Shown here in pieces: positions 25,560-34,657 of a stretch of 53,538 nucleotides of DNA (positions within the stretch are counted from its first letter, which is position 1; every line of letters begins with the position of its first letter). The notes under the pieces were generated by a model that saw only the letters and a program-made list of their open reading frames with translations, ran no database searches and was not told the DNA's origin. The stretch comes from an uncultured Lachnospiraceae bacterium (GTDB lineage Bacteria; Bacillota; Clostridia; Lachnospirales; Lachnospiraceae), in NCBI GenBank assembly GCA_910584725.1, contig CAJUBE010000012.1, positions 62,440 through 115,977 on the forward strand, given 5' to 3'. Made by a program: the position numbers and the translations under genes.

Positions 25560-25600
25560 AGGAATCTCCTTTCCCACAGATTGAAACACTATCTTGAGAC

Positions 25601-25646
25601 AAAAAGAGAGGGCGCTGCAAAAGTAAATCTCTTTTGAAACACCCTC
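25601..25646 (-). terminator. Partial terminator between binding-protein and permease genes
   Basis: On the minus strand a 16-base arm (25631-25646) pairs with 25608-25623 with a few wobble or mismatched pairs, followed by CTTTTT. Such leaky terminators after solute-binding protein genes keep the binding protein in excess of the permeases. Confidence 0.7.
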
Positions 25647-25672
25647 TTCCCTTTCACTCAATGAATCTACAT

Positions 25673-27070
25673 TCACTTACATGCTGCACCGATTGCCGCA
25701 AGGAAGTCATCCACAGATGTGGAACCGTTGGACACGCCCTGAATCTCGCTCTCAATCGCCGTCTTGAAGGCGGAAGGACCGCAGTCATTGATCGGTGTCC
25801 CGGAAACGCTGGTCGCATTCTTCAAAATATCCATAATCTGTTTCTGAAGCTCTGTCTCATTACCGGTCAGATATGCCGTCTGATCCTGTGCGGACATTCC
25901 CACACCGTTCTCCCAGCCATACTTGGAAAGCTTATCCGGCTGATACATGTAGTTCAGGAACTTGACGGCCTCATCCTTCACTGCGGAGTTCGCAGAAACT
26001 GCGTAACCGCCGCCGTTCCATGCCGCGATATCGTTTGCGCCGCCCTTGCCGCCGTCCACCGTAGGCATCGTGAAAGCACGGATGTTATCGCGGATTTCGG
26101 GAGCGATGTCCTCATTCAACGCCATGGAAGCGTCCCAGCTTCCCATGCAGTACATAGCCGCCTGTCCGTTGGTGAAAAGGTTCATCGTCGTGCCGTAGTC
26201 CTGAGAATCATATCCCACCTGGAACATGCCGGCATCCGCAAAACTCACGAGGATCTGCGTTGCCTGCTTGATCTCCGGCGCGGTAAAGTCCCCTGTGGCA
26301 ACCGCATTGCTGACAATATCCGCATAGTTGATACCCGCAACTTTCACCATAATATCTGTCAGGAAGCACGCCATCGGCCATCCGTCTCCGCCGTCCATCG
26401 CCACCGGCGTAATTCCCGCCGCCTGAATATCCTCGCAGAGAGAAAGCAGCTCATCCGTGGTGGCAGGAACCTTCCAGCCGTTATCGTCAAACATCTTCTG
26501 GTTGTAATAGAAGAGCATGATATCCGTATTTCTCGGAAGACCATACAGTTTCTCATCCTTCTTAAAGCCGTCAAGGGACCCCGGAATAAAGCCATAATCC
26601 ACGTAGTCGTCCTCGTTTAGTTCCGCAAGCACACCCGCATCCAGCACTTCGTCAAGGAAAGAAGGCTGTCCCCAGATGCTTACCACATCCGGCATTCCGT
26701 CCATGGCATACGCCTTGAATTTCGTCTTGTATGCCTCCTCATCGAGCGCCTCCACCTCGATGGAAACATTGGGGTTTGCCGCCATATATTCGTCGATAAT
26801 CATCTGCTCAACCAGTCCCTGCCCGTTCTTGCGGTCAGGCAGATTGGAAAAGAGTTTGATCGTCACATCGCCACCTGCGCTCTCCTCAGCTGCGGCGCCC
26901 TCATCGGACGCGCCGCTTTCTTCCTCCGCGCCGCCGTTGTCGGTTTCCGCAGTCTGTGCCGTATCCTGTGTATCTGTCGCAGTCGACGGCGTTTCGCTTC
27001 CGCCACAGCCTGTCAACAGGGAAGCTGTCATAGCTGCGGTAAGTAATGATGCAATCCATTTTTTCTTCAT
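25673..27070 (-). CDS. Sugar-binding lipoprotein of ABC transporter
   Basis: This 465-residue extracellular solute-binding protein belongs to the MalE-like family 1. It has a lipoprotein signal peptide ending LLTGC, with Cys modified and anchored to the membrane. An acidic Ser/Thr/Glu-rich linker of about 60 residues follows, then the two-lobe domain starting VTIKLFSNLPDRK. A YAVSANSAVKDEAVKFLNYM segment near the C-terminus is typical of the family. The ATG at 27070 follows GGGAGG. It is the first gene of the transporter operon. The ligand, probably an oligosaccharide, cannot be deduced. Confidence 0.93.
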   Translation of the reverse strand: MKKKWIASLLTAAMTASLLTGCGGSETPSTATDTQDTAQTAETDNGGAEEESGASDEGAAAEESAGGDVTIKLFSNLPDRKNGQGLVEQMIIDEYMAANPNVSIEVEALDEEAYKTKFKAYAMDGMPDVVSIWGQPSFLDEVLDAGVLAELNEDDYVDYGFIPGSLDGFKKDEKLYGLPRNTDIMLFYYNQKMFDDNGWKVPATTDELLSLCEDIQAAGITPVAMDGGDGWPMACFLTDIMVKVAGINYADIVSNAVATGDFTAPEIKQATQILVSFADAGMFQVGYDSQDYGTTMNLFTNGQAAMYCMGSWDASMALNEDIAPEIRDNIRAFTMPTVDGGKGGANDIAAWNGGGYAVSANSAVKDEAVKFLNYMYQPDKLSKYGWENGVGMSAQDQTAYLTGNETELQKQIMDILKNATSVSGTPINDCGPSAFKTAIESEIQGVSNGSTSVDDFLAAIGAACK

Positions 27071-27186
27071 TTCTTTTTCCTCCCGTTTTCTGTTTTGTTT
27101 TGATGGTTTCATCCTACCATCCCGGCAAGCGGGTTTACAGATATCTATTTTTCAAAATGGTGGAATATTTTCAACTGTGTGAAACC

Positions 27187-27210
27187 AAAAAAGGATCGCA
27201 AAAGCGATCC
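27187..27210 (-). terminator. Intrinsic terminator after MBL hydrolase gene
   Basis: GGATCGC (27193-27199), loop AAAA and GCGATCC (27204-27210) form the stem. On the minus strand it is followed by TTTTTT. It separates the MBL/FtsA-like/coaE/polA unit from the sugar transporter operon. Confidence 0.85.
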
Positions 27211-27244
27211 CTTCCTATCCTGCATAACCGATATCCGACATTCC

Positions 27245-28045
27245 CTACCGCACCTCAATCACTTCCGACACCACATCCCGCTTCGCCACATAGAGCGGAA
27301 AATCATTGCCGTTATAATCCGTGTCCGACATGGTAACCTCCACCCGCACCGACTCGTAGGCCAGCTCCGGCAGATTATTTTCCTTGCTCAGATGCCCCAG
27401 CACAATCGCCTGCATATTGTCATGCAAAAGACGGCTCAGAAGCTTTCCCGCGGACTCGTTGGACAAATGCCCCCGCTCCCCCAGAATCCGCTGTTTCAGA
27501 TAATAGGGGTAAGGTCCCACCTGCAGCATGTGCACGTCGTGATTTGCTTCCAAATACAGCAGATCCAGATTCCGCAGACACTCCACCGTATAATCGCTAT
27601 AACAGCCAAGATCCGTAATCAGCCCGATCCTGCGCCCGTCATGGTCAATCCGGTAGGCCACCGGGTCCGCCGCATCGTGGGATGTGCGCACGGGATAGAT
27701 CGCGATATCCTTGATGATACATCTCTCATCCGGCACAATCACCCGAAAGAGCGATTCGTCGATCTGCCCCAGCGAGGAAGTTTTCCTGATGGCTTCTACC
27801 GTCCCCCGCGTCGCGTAAATAGGAACTCCGTACTTTCTGGCAAGCACCCCCAGTCCGCTTATATGATCGGCGTGCTCATGGGTAATGCAGACCGCGTCGA
27901 TGTCCCTCATAGTCAGTCCAAGCTCGGCAAGCCCGGCTTCTGTTCGTTTGCCGCTGATTCCCACGTCCATCAGAAGGTGGGTGGTATCGCTGCCCACATA
28001 GACACAGTTTCCGCTGCTGCCGCTGGCAATACTGCACAATCTCAT
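27245..28045 (-). CDS. MBL-fold metallohydrolase (YycJ/WalJ type)
   Basis: This 266-residue metallo-beta-lactamase-fold protein carries the metal motif THEHADH near residue 55. The N-terminus RLCSIASGSSGNCVYV is characteristic of the YycJ/WalJ group. That group is linked in Bacillus and relatives to cell wall and DNA repair phenotypes; the exact substrate is uncertain, and nuclease activity is suspected. Here it is not next to walRK but follows the FtsA-like gene after a 57-bp gap holding a hairpin. The start codon has only a weak ribosome site. Confidence 0.88.
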   Translation of the reverse strand: MRLCSIASGSSGNCVYVGSDTTHLLMDVGISGKRTEAGLAELGLTMRDIDAVCITHEHADHISGLGVLARKYGVPIYATRGTVEAIRKTSSLGQIDESLFRVIVPDERCIIKDIAIYPVRTSHDAADPVAYRIDHDGRRIGLITDLGCYSDYTVECLRNLDLLYLEANHDVHMLQVGPYPYYLKQRILGERGHLSNESAGKLLSRLLHDNMQAIVLGHLSKENNLPELAYESVRVEVTMSDTDYNGNDFPLYVAKRDVVSEVIEVR

Positions 28046-28062
28046 AATTATGTAAACCCATC

Positions 28063-28089
28063 GCGGCTACAGACACTTTCTGCAGCCGC
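28063..28089. repeat. Intercistronic hairpin
   Basis: GCGGCTACAGA (28063-28073) pairs with TCTGCAGCCGC (28079-28089) with one mismatch. It lies between the FtsA-like gene and the MBL gene and has no U-tract on the minus strand. An mRNA-processing or stability role is possible. Confidence 0.55.
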
Positions 28090-28102
28090 CTTTCCTTTTT
28101 CG

Positions 28103-30484
28103 TTATTTTTTCCAGTAAATCTCAATCACGTCGCCGCTTTTGATACTCTCCATATACTGCGCGCCCCTGCCGTTTAAGTTGGTCACAATGCCGCTCCCCT
28201 CGGGCTTGGACAGATCAAAATCAATATACTCGAACACATCCACAAACACATAGTTTTTCTTGCCGGTCAGCTTAATCGGACTGCCGTTTACCATCACCGT
28301 GATGGGAATGGGCAGGTTTTTGTTCAGAAGCTCTTCCCTTCGTTTTTCTTCCTCCGCCTTCGCCCGGGCTGCCGCCTCCTGCTTCGCTCTCGCTTTTGCC
28401 TTCGCCTCCTCCTCGGCGCGCTTCACGCCGGGACCCATCACAATCCTTGCGCCTTTCGGCTTCTGTCCGCCTGCTTCCCGTCCATCTTCCGCCGTTGCTG
28501 TTTCGTTCCCCGCAGACTGACCCGCCGCACCGCCTTCGGATGTATCCGCATCACTCACTCCATGCGAGGAGCCTTCCGTCCTATCCTGCGATCCGTCCGC
28601 ATCCGATGCGGAAACATTTCTTGCCATGGAGAATCCCGCCGTACCCGCCGGCCTGTCCGTCTGCTCTGCCTCCCCCTGTTCATCTGCCTGAGGCTGTTCA
28701 TAAAACTCCACATCGGAAAGCTGCAGCTCTTCCAATGTCCAGATCACCGAGAAATTTTCGTATACTTTCGTCTCCATATCCGCAATCTTATTGTTGACAT
28801 AGATATTCATATTCCAATCAATCACCACATCCATGAACTCGGAAATCTGGCGCACCGTATAATAGCCCAAAATCTCGATCTCGTCGTTTTCCTGAATCTC
28901 ATAGTACTCGGACTGCAATTCCCCGTTTACGCTGGCAAACTTGGGCAGATCCACCTTTTTCCCGTTGACCTCTACCCACATTTTGGAGCCAAACTCAGGC
29001 AGTTGTCCAAGCGTCATCCTCGCCGCTTCTCCCGCGGTCGATTCCACCACGCGGATCTGGTCGTTGGCTCGGATCTGCGTATAAATATCCGCCTCATTTC
29101 CGTTGACGGTAATCCGCGCCGCCTCGCCCAGCTCTCCGCGGGCAATGCGTGGCTTCCCGTTCACCGTAAAGTTCAGCTCTTTCCCCCGCTTCGGGAACAG
29201 GCCGTCGCTGGCAAACTCCGCCTGCATCGCCGCGTCCACCACAGCCGCCTTGGTATTATCATATATCTTAACACGCTGGTCGTTGAAATAGACAAAGATA
29301 AAGTTATTGCTCTGCTCGTAAAAGCTTAGGCAGATACCGATGGGGGTCACCATCAGGGAGTCTTTTCTGGCGTCCGCCTCCAAAAACTCAATGCCCTGCA
29401 TAACTTCCTCGCCCCTGACCGCCACGCGCTCATTCTGAATCTCCAGCTTCTCCGCCAGAGCCTGCGTGTAGCCGGGAAGCTTTCCACCGCCGCCGACCAC
29501 AAACACGGCGCTGACGGATTTGTCCCCGTTTAATTCCTTAATCTTGGCCGCCACCTGACTGGTCATATTCTCAATCACATCAGCCGCCACGCGCTCCACT
29601 TCCTCGGTGGTGATCGTCTGTGTCAGCCCCATGATATCCTTATACTCAATCACATCCTTCACGCCGGTATCCCGCTTGATCTGCTCCGCCGTGGCAAAAT
29701 CCACCAGACAGTGCTTCGCCACCACCTCTGTGAGCGCATCCCCCGCAATGGGAATCATGCCATAGGCGATGATACTGCCATCCTTTGTGACGGAGATATC
29801 GGAAGTGCCCGCGCCCACGTCCACCAGCGCAATATTCAACATGCGGTACATCTCCGGAATCGCCACCTGAATCGCCGCGATCGGCTCCAGCGTCAGATTC
29901 ACCACTTCCAGACCTGCGACGCCCACCGCCTTGTAGAGACCGTCCACCACATCCTCCGGCAAGAAAGTAGCAATCAGATCCGCGCCGATGGTCTTCGCCT
30001 TGTGTCCCTCCAAATTTCCTATTGTGTAGCCGTTCATATAATAACGCACGACCGAATAGCCGACACAGTAGAACTTCATGTCCATATCGTTTTTTTCCAA
30101 AAACTCCTGATAAGCCTTCTCCACGCCCATGGAATCCAGCGCGTAAATGTCTTCGCCCGTGATTTCCCGGTCGCTCTCCAGCTCCTGATCGACGCGCAGC
30201 GTCACCGTCTGCAGCACACGGCCCGCCGCCGCGATACAGACGTCCTTAAGCGGTCTGCCGATCCGCTCCTCCAGCTCCGCCTTGACCTCCTTTATGGTGC
30301 CGCCCACCTTGTAGATATCGTGAATCTGCCCGTCCAGCATGGATCTTGTCCCATGCTCCCTGATACTCTGCGTCACCACATGAAACTTGCCACCCGTGCG
30401 GTATCCCACCGTACCTACGATACTCCTTGTCCCGATATCCAGACCAAACACCAACTGTCCCGGAAATTTCATCGCTTCTGCCAC
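28103..30484 (-). CDS. FtsA-like ATPase with long C-terminal extension
   Basis: This 793-residue protein has an actin/Hsp70-fold domain resembling FtsA and PilM. It shows FGLDIGTRSIVG (phosphate 1), ALVDVGAGTSDISV (phosphate 2) and VFVVGGGGKLPGY (adenosine motif) within about 370 residues. About 420 further residues follow, with beta-rich segments and an Ala/Lys/Glu helix (about 690-730), ending in a small domain. Classical FtsA is about 420 residues and ends in an amphipathic membrane helix, not seen here. The start is a GTG after GGGGGAAG; an ATG at 30472 would overlap coaE by 4 bp. It lies in a polA-coaE cluster. The role is uncertain. Confidence 0.85.
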   Translation of the reverse strand: MAEAMKFPGQLVFGLDIGTRSIVGTVGYRTGGKFHVVTQSIREHGTRSMLDGQIHDIYKVGGTIKEVKAELEERIGRPLKDVCIAAAGRVLQTVTLRVDQELESDREITGEDIYALDSMGVEKAYQEFLEKNDMDMKFYCVGYSVVRYYMNGYTIGNLEGHKAKTIGADLIATFLPEDVVDGLYKAVGVAGLEVVNLTLEPIAAIQVAIPEMYRMLNIALVDVGAGTSDISVTKDGSIIAYGMIPIAGDALTEVVAKHCLVDFATAEQIKRDTGVKDVIEYKDIMGLTQTITTEEVERVAADVIENMTSQVAAKIKELNGDKSVSAVFVVGGGGKLPGYTQALAEKLEIQNERVAVRGEEVMQGIEFLEADARKDSLMVTPIGICLSFYEQSNNFIFVYFNDQRVKIYDNTKAAVVDAAMQAEFASDGLFPKRGKELNFTVNGKPRIARGELGEAARITVNGNEADIYTQIRANDQIRVVESTAGEAARMTLGQLPEFGSKMWVEVNGKKVDLPKFASVNGELQSEYYEIQENDEIEILGYYTVRQISEFMDVVIDWNMNIYVNNKIADMETKVYENFSVIWTLEELQLSDVEFYEQPQADEQGEAEQTDRPAGTAGFSMARNVSASDADGSQDRTEGSSHGVSDADTSEGGAAGQSAGNETATAEDGREAGGQKPKGARIVMGPGVKRAEEEAKAKARAKQEAAARAKAEEEKRREELLNKNLPIPITVMVNGSPIKLTGKKNYVFVDVFEYIDFDLSKPEGSGIVTNLNGRGAQYMESIKSGDVIEIYWKK

Positions 30485-31077
30485 TGATCTTCCCCCAATT
30501 CTTTGTCTATTTGTGTGTAAACACTTTCCAGTGTTCCGTTGTTTTCTATCACTACGCCGCAGTGCTTACGAAACGCCTGCGCCGAAAGCTGCTTTTGCAA
30601 AATGGCATCAATCTTCTCGTCCGTGTAGCCCCTCGTCTCCCGGAGCCTCTGCCGCCTGACATCCTCCTCCGCGTGGATATACCACAGCTCGTCTAAAATC
30701 CCGGCATAGCCTTCCTCAATCAGAAGCGCCGCTTCTATAAACAGCCAGGAAAGCCGCCCTGCGGCACGCTCCTTTTCAATCTGCTCCGTCAAATACGCTT
30801 TTACCGCCGGATGCACGATACCGTTTACTTTCAGCAGAAGCTCGCCGTCCCCGAAAATCCGCGCCGCCATCTTCTGTTTGTCTATCTTTCCCGCCGCATC
30901 CAGAATCTCTTTCCCTAGCAGCGCCGTCAGCGGCTCATAACAGGCTTCGCCCGGCTCTTCCAGTCGATGGGCCACCCGGTCCGCCATAATCACGCGGCAG
31001 TCCTGCCGCCGTTCCAGATAGGCAAGCACCACCGATTTCCCGGCTCCCACGCCGCCCGTAACGCCTATTACTTTCAT
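30469..31077 (-). CDS. coaE: Dephospho-CoA kinase
   Basis: This enzyme performs the last step of coenzyme A synthesis, phosphorylating dephospho-CoA with ATP. The 202 residues start KVIGVTGGVGAGKSVVLAYL with the P-loop. The ADRVAHRL segment (D of the CoA-binding motif) and the lid region RLRETRGY are present. In many Firmicutes coaE follows polA, as here. The gap to polA contains hairpin element copy 3. It overlaps the FtsA-like gene by 16 bp if that gene uses its GTG. Confidence 0.94.
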   Translation of the reverse strand: MKVIGVTGGVGAGKSVVLAYLERRQDCRVIMADRVAHRLEEPGEACYEPLTALLGKEILDAAGKIDKQKMAARIFGDGELLLKVNGIVHPAVKAYLTEQIEKERAAGRLSWLFIEAALLIEEGYAGILDELWYIHAEEDVRRQRLRETRGYTDEKIDAILQKQLSAQAFRKHCGVVIENNGTLESVYTQIDKELGEDQWQKR

Positions 31078-31102
31078 ATGTTCATCGCCTTATCCTTCTC
31101 CT

Positions 31103-31169
31103 GCGTGAAACTTAGTGCTTCTTGGCGTCCCGTCCAATGGCGGGACGTCTTTAGAAGCACTTTTCACGC
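31103..31169. repeat. Composite hairpin element, copy 3 (hairpin A lost)
   Basis: Only hairpin B is intact. The base is GCGTGAAA (31103-31110) with TTTCACGC (31162-31169), and the middle is GTGCTTCT (31115-31122) with AGAAGCAC (31153-31160). The inner stem GGCGTCCCG (31124-31132) pairs with CGGGACGTC (31141-31149) around the loop TCCAATGG. A CTTCTCC remnant to its left (31095-31101) looks like the right arm of hairpin A. It lies between polA and coaE. Confidence 0.88.
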
Positions 31170-31171
31170 TG

Positions 31172-33901
31172 CTATTTTGCCTCATACCAATCCGCCCCCG
31201 TGTGCAGATCAATCTCCAGCCGCACGGAAAGCGCCGCCGCCTGCTGCATCTGCTCCGTGAGAATCCGCCTTACCTGCTCTTCCTCCCCGGCCTCCGTCTC
31301 GATCAACAGCTCGTCGTGCACCTGTAAGATCAGACGGGATTTCAGGTTTTCCCTGTGCAGCTCCTCCCACACCCGGATCATGGCGATCTTCATAATGTCC
31401 GCCGCCGTCCCCTGAATCGGGGAGTTCATGGCTACCCGCTCACCGAAGGAGCGCTGCATGAAATTGTTGGAGGCCAGCTCCGGGATCGGACGCCTGCGCC
31501 CGTACATGGTAGTCACATAGCCTTTTTCCTTCGCCTCCGCCACCATATGATCCAGAAACCGCTTGACGCCCGGATACGTCTCAAAATACTGCTCGATATA
31601 CTCCGCCGCCTCTTTCTTGGAAATGCTCAGATCCTGACTCAAACCGAAGGAACTGATGCCGTAAACGATACCGAAATTGACCGCCTTGGCATTGCGCCTC
31701 TGCAAGTCCGTCACCTCTTCGAACGGCGTGTGGAACACCTTGGAGGCGGTAATCCGGTGAATGTCCTCCTCCATCCGATACGCCTCGATCAACTGCGCAT
31801 CCTCGGACATATGCGCCAGAATCCGCAGCTCGATCTGGGAATAATCCGCATCCATAAAAAGATACCCTTCCCGCGGCACAAACACCTTGCGAATCCGCCG
31901 CCCCAGCTCCATGCGCATGGGGATGTTCTGTAAGTTCGGCTCTGTCGAACTGAGCCGCCCCGTGGCGGTGATGGTCTGGTTAAAAGTGGAATGAATCCTG
32001 CCGTCAGAGGCAATACAGCCGGAAAGCCCCTCCGCGTAAGTGGACTTTAATTTCATCAGCCCCCGGTATTCCAGTATGTCAGATACGATCGGATAGTCCG
32101 GTGCCAGCTTCTCCAGCACATCCGCCGCCGTAGAATACCCGGTCTTCGTCTTTTTACCGCCCTTGATTCCCATTTTTTCAAAAAGGATCTCCGCAAGCTG
32201 CTTGGGCGAGTTGATGTTGAAGGTACAGTCCGCCTGCCGATAAATTGCCTGTTCCAGCTCCGTGATCCGCCCGGTCAGCGCCTCGCCGTAAGCCTTGAGC
32301 GCCGCGGGCTGCACCAGCACGCCGTAACACTCCATATCATGAAGCACCCGGGAAAGCGGCATCTCGATCTCATAAAAAAGCCCGTCCATCCCCTGCTCCA
32401 CAAGCTTTTCCCGCAAAAGTTTTCCTGCCGCCAGACACACATAAGCCTGATAACAGGCGTACTGTGCAAATTCCTCCGGATTCTTTTCGTAGGCCTCCGC
32501 AAAACTACCTTTCCCACAGACCTGCGTCCTGTCCGGAATCGTGAGCGACAGATACTCGCTGGCGATATCCTCCGTCTGGTAATCGCTCTTTAACGGATTG
32601 ATCAGATACGCCGCGATCAGAATATCAAAGTATCTCTGTGCCCGGTAAGGCCGCATCACATCCTGCCCGCCTGCCTCGCCGCGCCACATGCTTTCCTCAC
32701 CCGGCTCCTCTACCATATCATAGAGAGATTTCATATCAAACGCATTAAGTTTACATAACTCTTCCCTGCTCAGAGCTGTCAGCCGCTCTCGCAGGTAACT
32801 TGCCGTCACCTCTTTCTGACAGGGAATAAAGGCCACGTGATTTTCCTCCGGCGCAAGGGCAATGCCCATACAGCCGCCCGGCTCCTTATTATCCTTAAAA
32901 ACCGCCAGCCCGATCTCACGGCTGTCCTCCCCGTTCTCGGCCTTTTCCCGGCAAGCCGCAAACAGCGCCTCCACTTCCGCCTTCTCTGTCACGGTGTGAA
33001 AGTCTGCCTCCTGCCTGTTCGACACAGTTACATCCTTGGAAAAACGGGATAATAGATTTTTGAACTCAAGCTGTTTGCAGAGCACATAGGCTTCTTCCGT
33101 ATAAAAATCACCGATCTTCGCCTTCTCAAAGTCAAAAGCAATGTCCGCGTCCACGTTGATGGTCGCCAGCACCTTGCTCAAGTCCGCAAGCTCCCTGTTT
33201 GCAAGCAGGGATTCCCGGATTGACTTTTTGGAAATTTTCTCCACATTATCGTAAATATTTTCAAGGGAGCCGTAAGTGACCATCAGCTCCGTGGCCGTCT
33301 TCTCCCCCACCTTCGGCACCCCGGGAATATTGTCCGCCGTGTCCCCCATCAACGCCTTCAAGTCAATAAACTGAATCGGATTGACCTGATAAGCCGCTTC
33401 CACGTCCTTCGCATAATAATCTTCCACCTGGGTTCTGCCGCCCTTCGTCTTGGGAATGCGGATGCGGATATGGTCTGTAGCCACCTGCAGAAGATCCCGA
33501 TCGCCCGACACAAGGGAGACTTCCATTCCTTCCCGCTCCGCCCGCTTCGCGATGGTTCCGAGAATGTCGTCCGCCTCCAGCCCCGCCTGTTCCACCACGC
33601 AGATGCCCATGGCCAAAAGCAGCTCCTTCATCACCGGCACCTGTTCCCGAAGCTCCGTGGGCATGGGCTTTCTCGTGCCCTTGTACTCCTTGTAGATCTC
33701 ATGCCGGAAGGTGGGCGCATGGACATCGAAAGCCACCGCCAGATAATCCGCCTGCTCCTCCTCCAGAATCTTAAACATAATATTCAAAAAACCGAAAATC
33801 GCGTTCGTATGGAGCCCCTGGCCGTTGGTCAGTTCAGGCAACCCGTAAAACGCTCTGTTCAATATACTGTGTCCGTCTATCAAAACCAGTTTCAAAGCCA
33901 T
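31172..33901 (-). CDS. polA: DNA polymerase I
   Basis: This 909-residue repair and Okazaki-fragment polymerase has an N-terminal 5'-3' exonuclease (1-290) with AVAFDVHAPTFRHE and GVPKVGEKTA. The middle domain lacks the DxE proofreading residues (IGLAVFKDNKEPG), so the 3'-5' exonuclease is probably inactive, as in Bacillus and Thermus. The polymerase domain has motif A DYSQIELRILAHMSED, motif B RRNAKAVNFGIVYG and motif C LQVHDELLIE, all intact. The stop lies 2 bp beyond hairpin element copy 3. Hairpin element copy 4 lies upstream, before the zinc-finger gene. Confidence 0.97.
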   Translation of the reverse strand: MALKLVLIDGHSILNRAFYGLPELTNGQGLHTNAIFGFLNIMFKILEEEQADYLAVAFDVHAPTFRHEIYKEYKGTRKPMPTELREQVPVMKELLLAMGICVVEQAGLEADDILGTIAKRAEREGMEVSLVSGDRDLLQVATDHIRIRIPKTKGGRTQVEDYYAKDVEAAYQVNPIQFIDLKALMGDTADNIPGVPKVGEKTATELMVTYGSLENIYDNVEKISKKSIRESLLANRELADLSKVLATINVDADIAFDFEKAKIGDFYTEEAYVLCKQLEFKNLLSRFSKDVTVSNRQEADFHTVTEKAEVEALFAACREKAENGEDSREIGLAVFKDNKEPGGCMGIALAPEENHVAFIPCQKEVTASYLRERLTALSREELCKLNAFDMKSLYDMVEEPGEESMWRGEAGGQDVMRPYRAQRYFDILIAAYLINPLKSDYQTEDIASEYLSLTIPDRTQVCGKGSFAEAYEKNPEEFAQYACYQAYVCLAAGKLLREKLVEQGMDGLFYEIEMPLSRVLHDMECYGVLVQPAALKAYGEALTGRITELEQAIYRQADCTFNINSPKQLAEILFEKMGIKGGKKTKTGYSTAADVLEKLAPDYPIVSDILEYRGLMKLKSTYAEGLSGCIASDGRIHSTFNQTITATGRLSSTEPNLQNIPMRMELGRRIRKVFVPREGYLFMDADYSQIELRILAHMSEDAQLIEAYRMEEDIHRITASKVFHTPFEEVTDLQRRNAKAVNFGIVYGISSFGLSQDLSISKKEAAEYIEQYFETYPGVKRFLDHMVAEAKEKGYVTTMYGRRRPIPELASNNFMQRSFGERVAMNSPIQGTAADIMKIAMIRVWEELHRENLKSRLILQVHDELLIETEAGEEEQVRRILTEQMQQAAALSVRLEIDLHTGADWYEAK

Positions 33902-33986
33902 ATACTCTCAAGCCTCACTCTGCCATTTCTAATTTCCAGTCACATTAACCAACATGTCACGGATCTACTGTGACTCAAATCCGTGC

Positions 33987-34082
33987 GGAGAATGCCCGTA
34001 TTTTTGGCATTCTCCTACGCGAGATATAGAACTTCTTGGCTTCTCGTCCTATGGCGAGACGTCTTTAGAAGTTCTTCTCGCG
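33987..34082. repeat. Composite hairpin element, copy 4
   Basis: Hairpin A is GGAGAATGCC (33987-33996) with GGCATTCTCC (34006-34015). Hairpin B has a base CGCGAGA (34018-34024) with TCTCGCG (34076-34082). The middle AGAACTTCT (34028-34036) pairs exactly with AGAAGTTCT (34067-34075). The inner stem is GGCTTCTCG with CGAGACGTC (34055-34063), one mismatch, around TCCTATGG. It lies between the zinc-finger gene and polA. Confidence 0.9.
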
Positions 34083-34097
34083 TTTTTCACGCAATTT

Positions 34098-34418
34098 TCA
34101 GACCGATACAATCACCAAGGCCGCAATGATCACCGCCACCACGGCGACCTCCAACACCAGAAGCGTATGCCGCAGAATACGGTTGACGCGGATCTTGTCA
34201 TCTGCATCCTCCAGCTTCCATGTCAGCGCCTTCTGCAGATTAAAATTATTACCCCGCTCGAGCTGCTCCAAGCCCTCCGCCACCAGAAACTGAATGGATA
34301 ATTCCTCCATACATTCCGGGCAATCCTCGATATGCTCCACAAACTCCGCCAGGCCCCTTCCGTCCAATTCATCATCTAGGAAGGACGGTATATTTTTCTC
34401 TGCTTCTTTACAGTTCAT
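34098..34418 (-). CDS. Zinc-finger (zf-HC2/ZAS-like) membrane protein
   Basis: This 106-residue protein begins MNCKEAEKNIPSFLDDEL and carries HIEDCPECMEEL, which together form the Cys-His-Cys-Cys pattern of anti-sigma ZAS domains. One hydrophobic helix is at the C-terminus (about 82-104). Anti-sigma factors of this build hold ECF sigma factors at the membrane, but no sigma factor gene is adjacent, so the role is open. The ATG at 34418 follows GGAGCGAG. It is upstream of polA on the same strand. Confidence 0.8.
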   Translation of the reverse strand: MNCKEAEKNIPSFLDDELDGRGLAEFVEHIEDCPECMEELSIQFLVAEGLEQLERGNNFNLQKALTWKLEDADDKIRVNRILRHTLLVLEVAVVAVIIAALVIVSV

Positions 34419-34471
34419 TACTCGCTCCATGTCTTTCCACCGGCACATTCACAAGTACCCGCACAGAAATT

Positions 34472-34500
34472 ATTATATACCATCGCCCGGATATTTAAAA
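34472..34500 (-). promoter_or_regulatory. Possible promoter of the zinc-finger gene
   Basis: On the minus strand TATAAT (34472-34477) is preceded by TTTTAA (34495-34500) at 17 bp. The -10 is strong and the -35 weak. Confidence 0.5.
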
Positions 34501-34657
34501 GAGGTTTTTCACGGCAGACGCAACGAAGGGCCCCGACTTTCGCCAGCGCCCTTCTGCCCTAATGCTTTCGCATTTCTTGTCCTTTTACCGCTCTATCAGC
34601 TTTCTCAAATCCCAAGTACTATTGTGCAGACACCCTCGCCGCCATTCTACGCCGCTC

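Noticed and set aside
34098..34418. Anti-sigma factor with cognate sigma gene
   Set aside because: The zinc-finger pattern is present but no sigma factor gene is next to it, so the specific role is not claimed.
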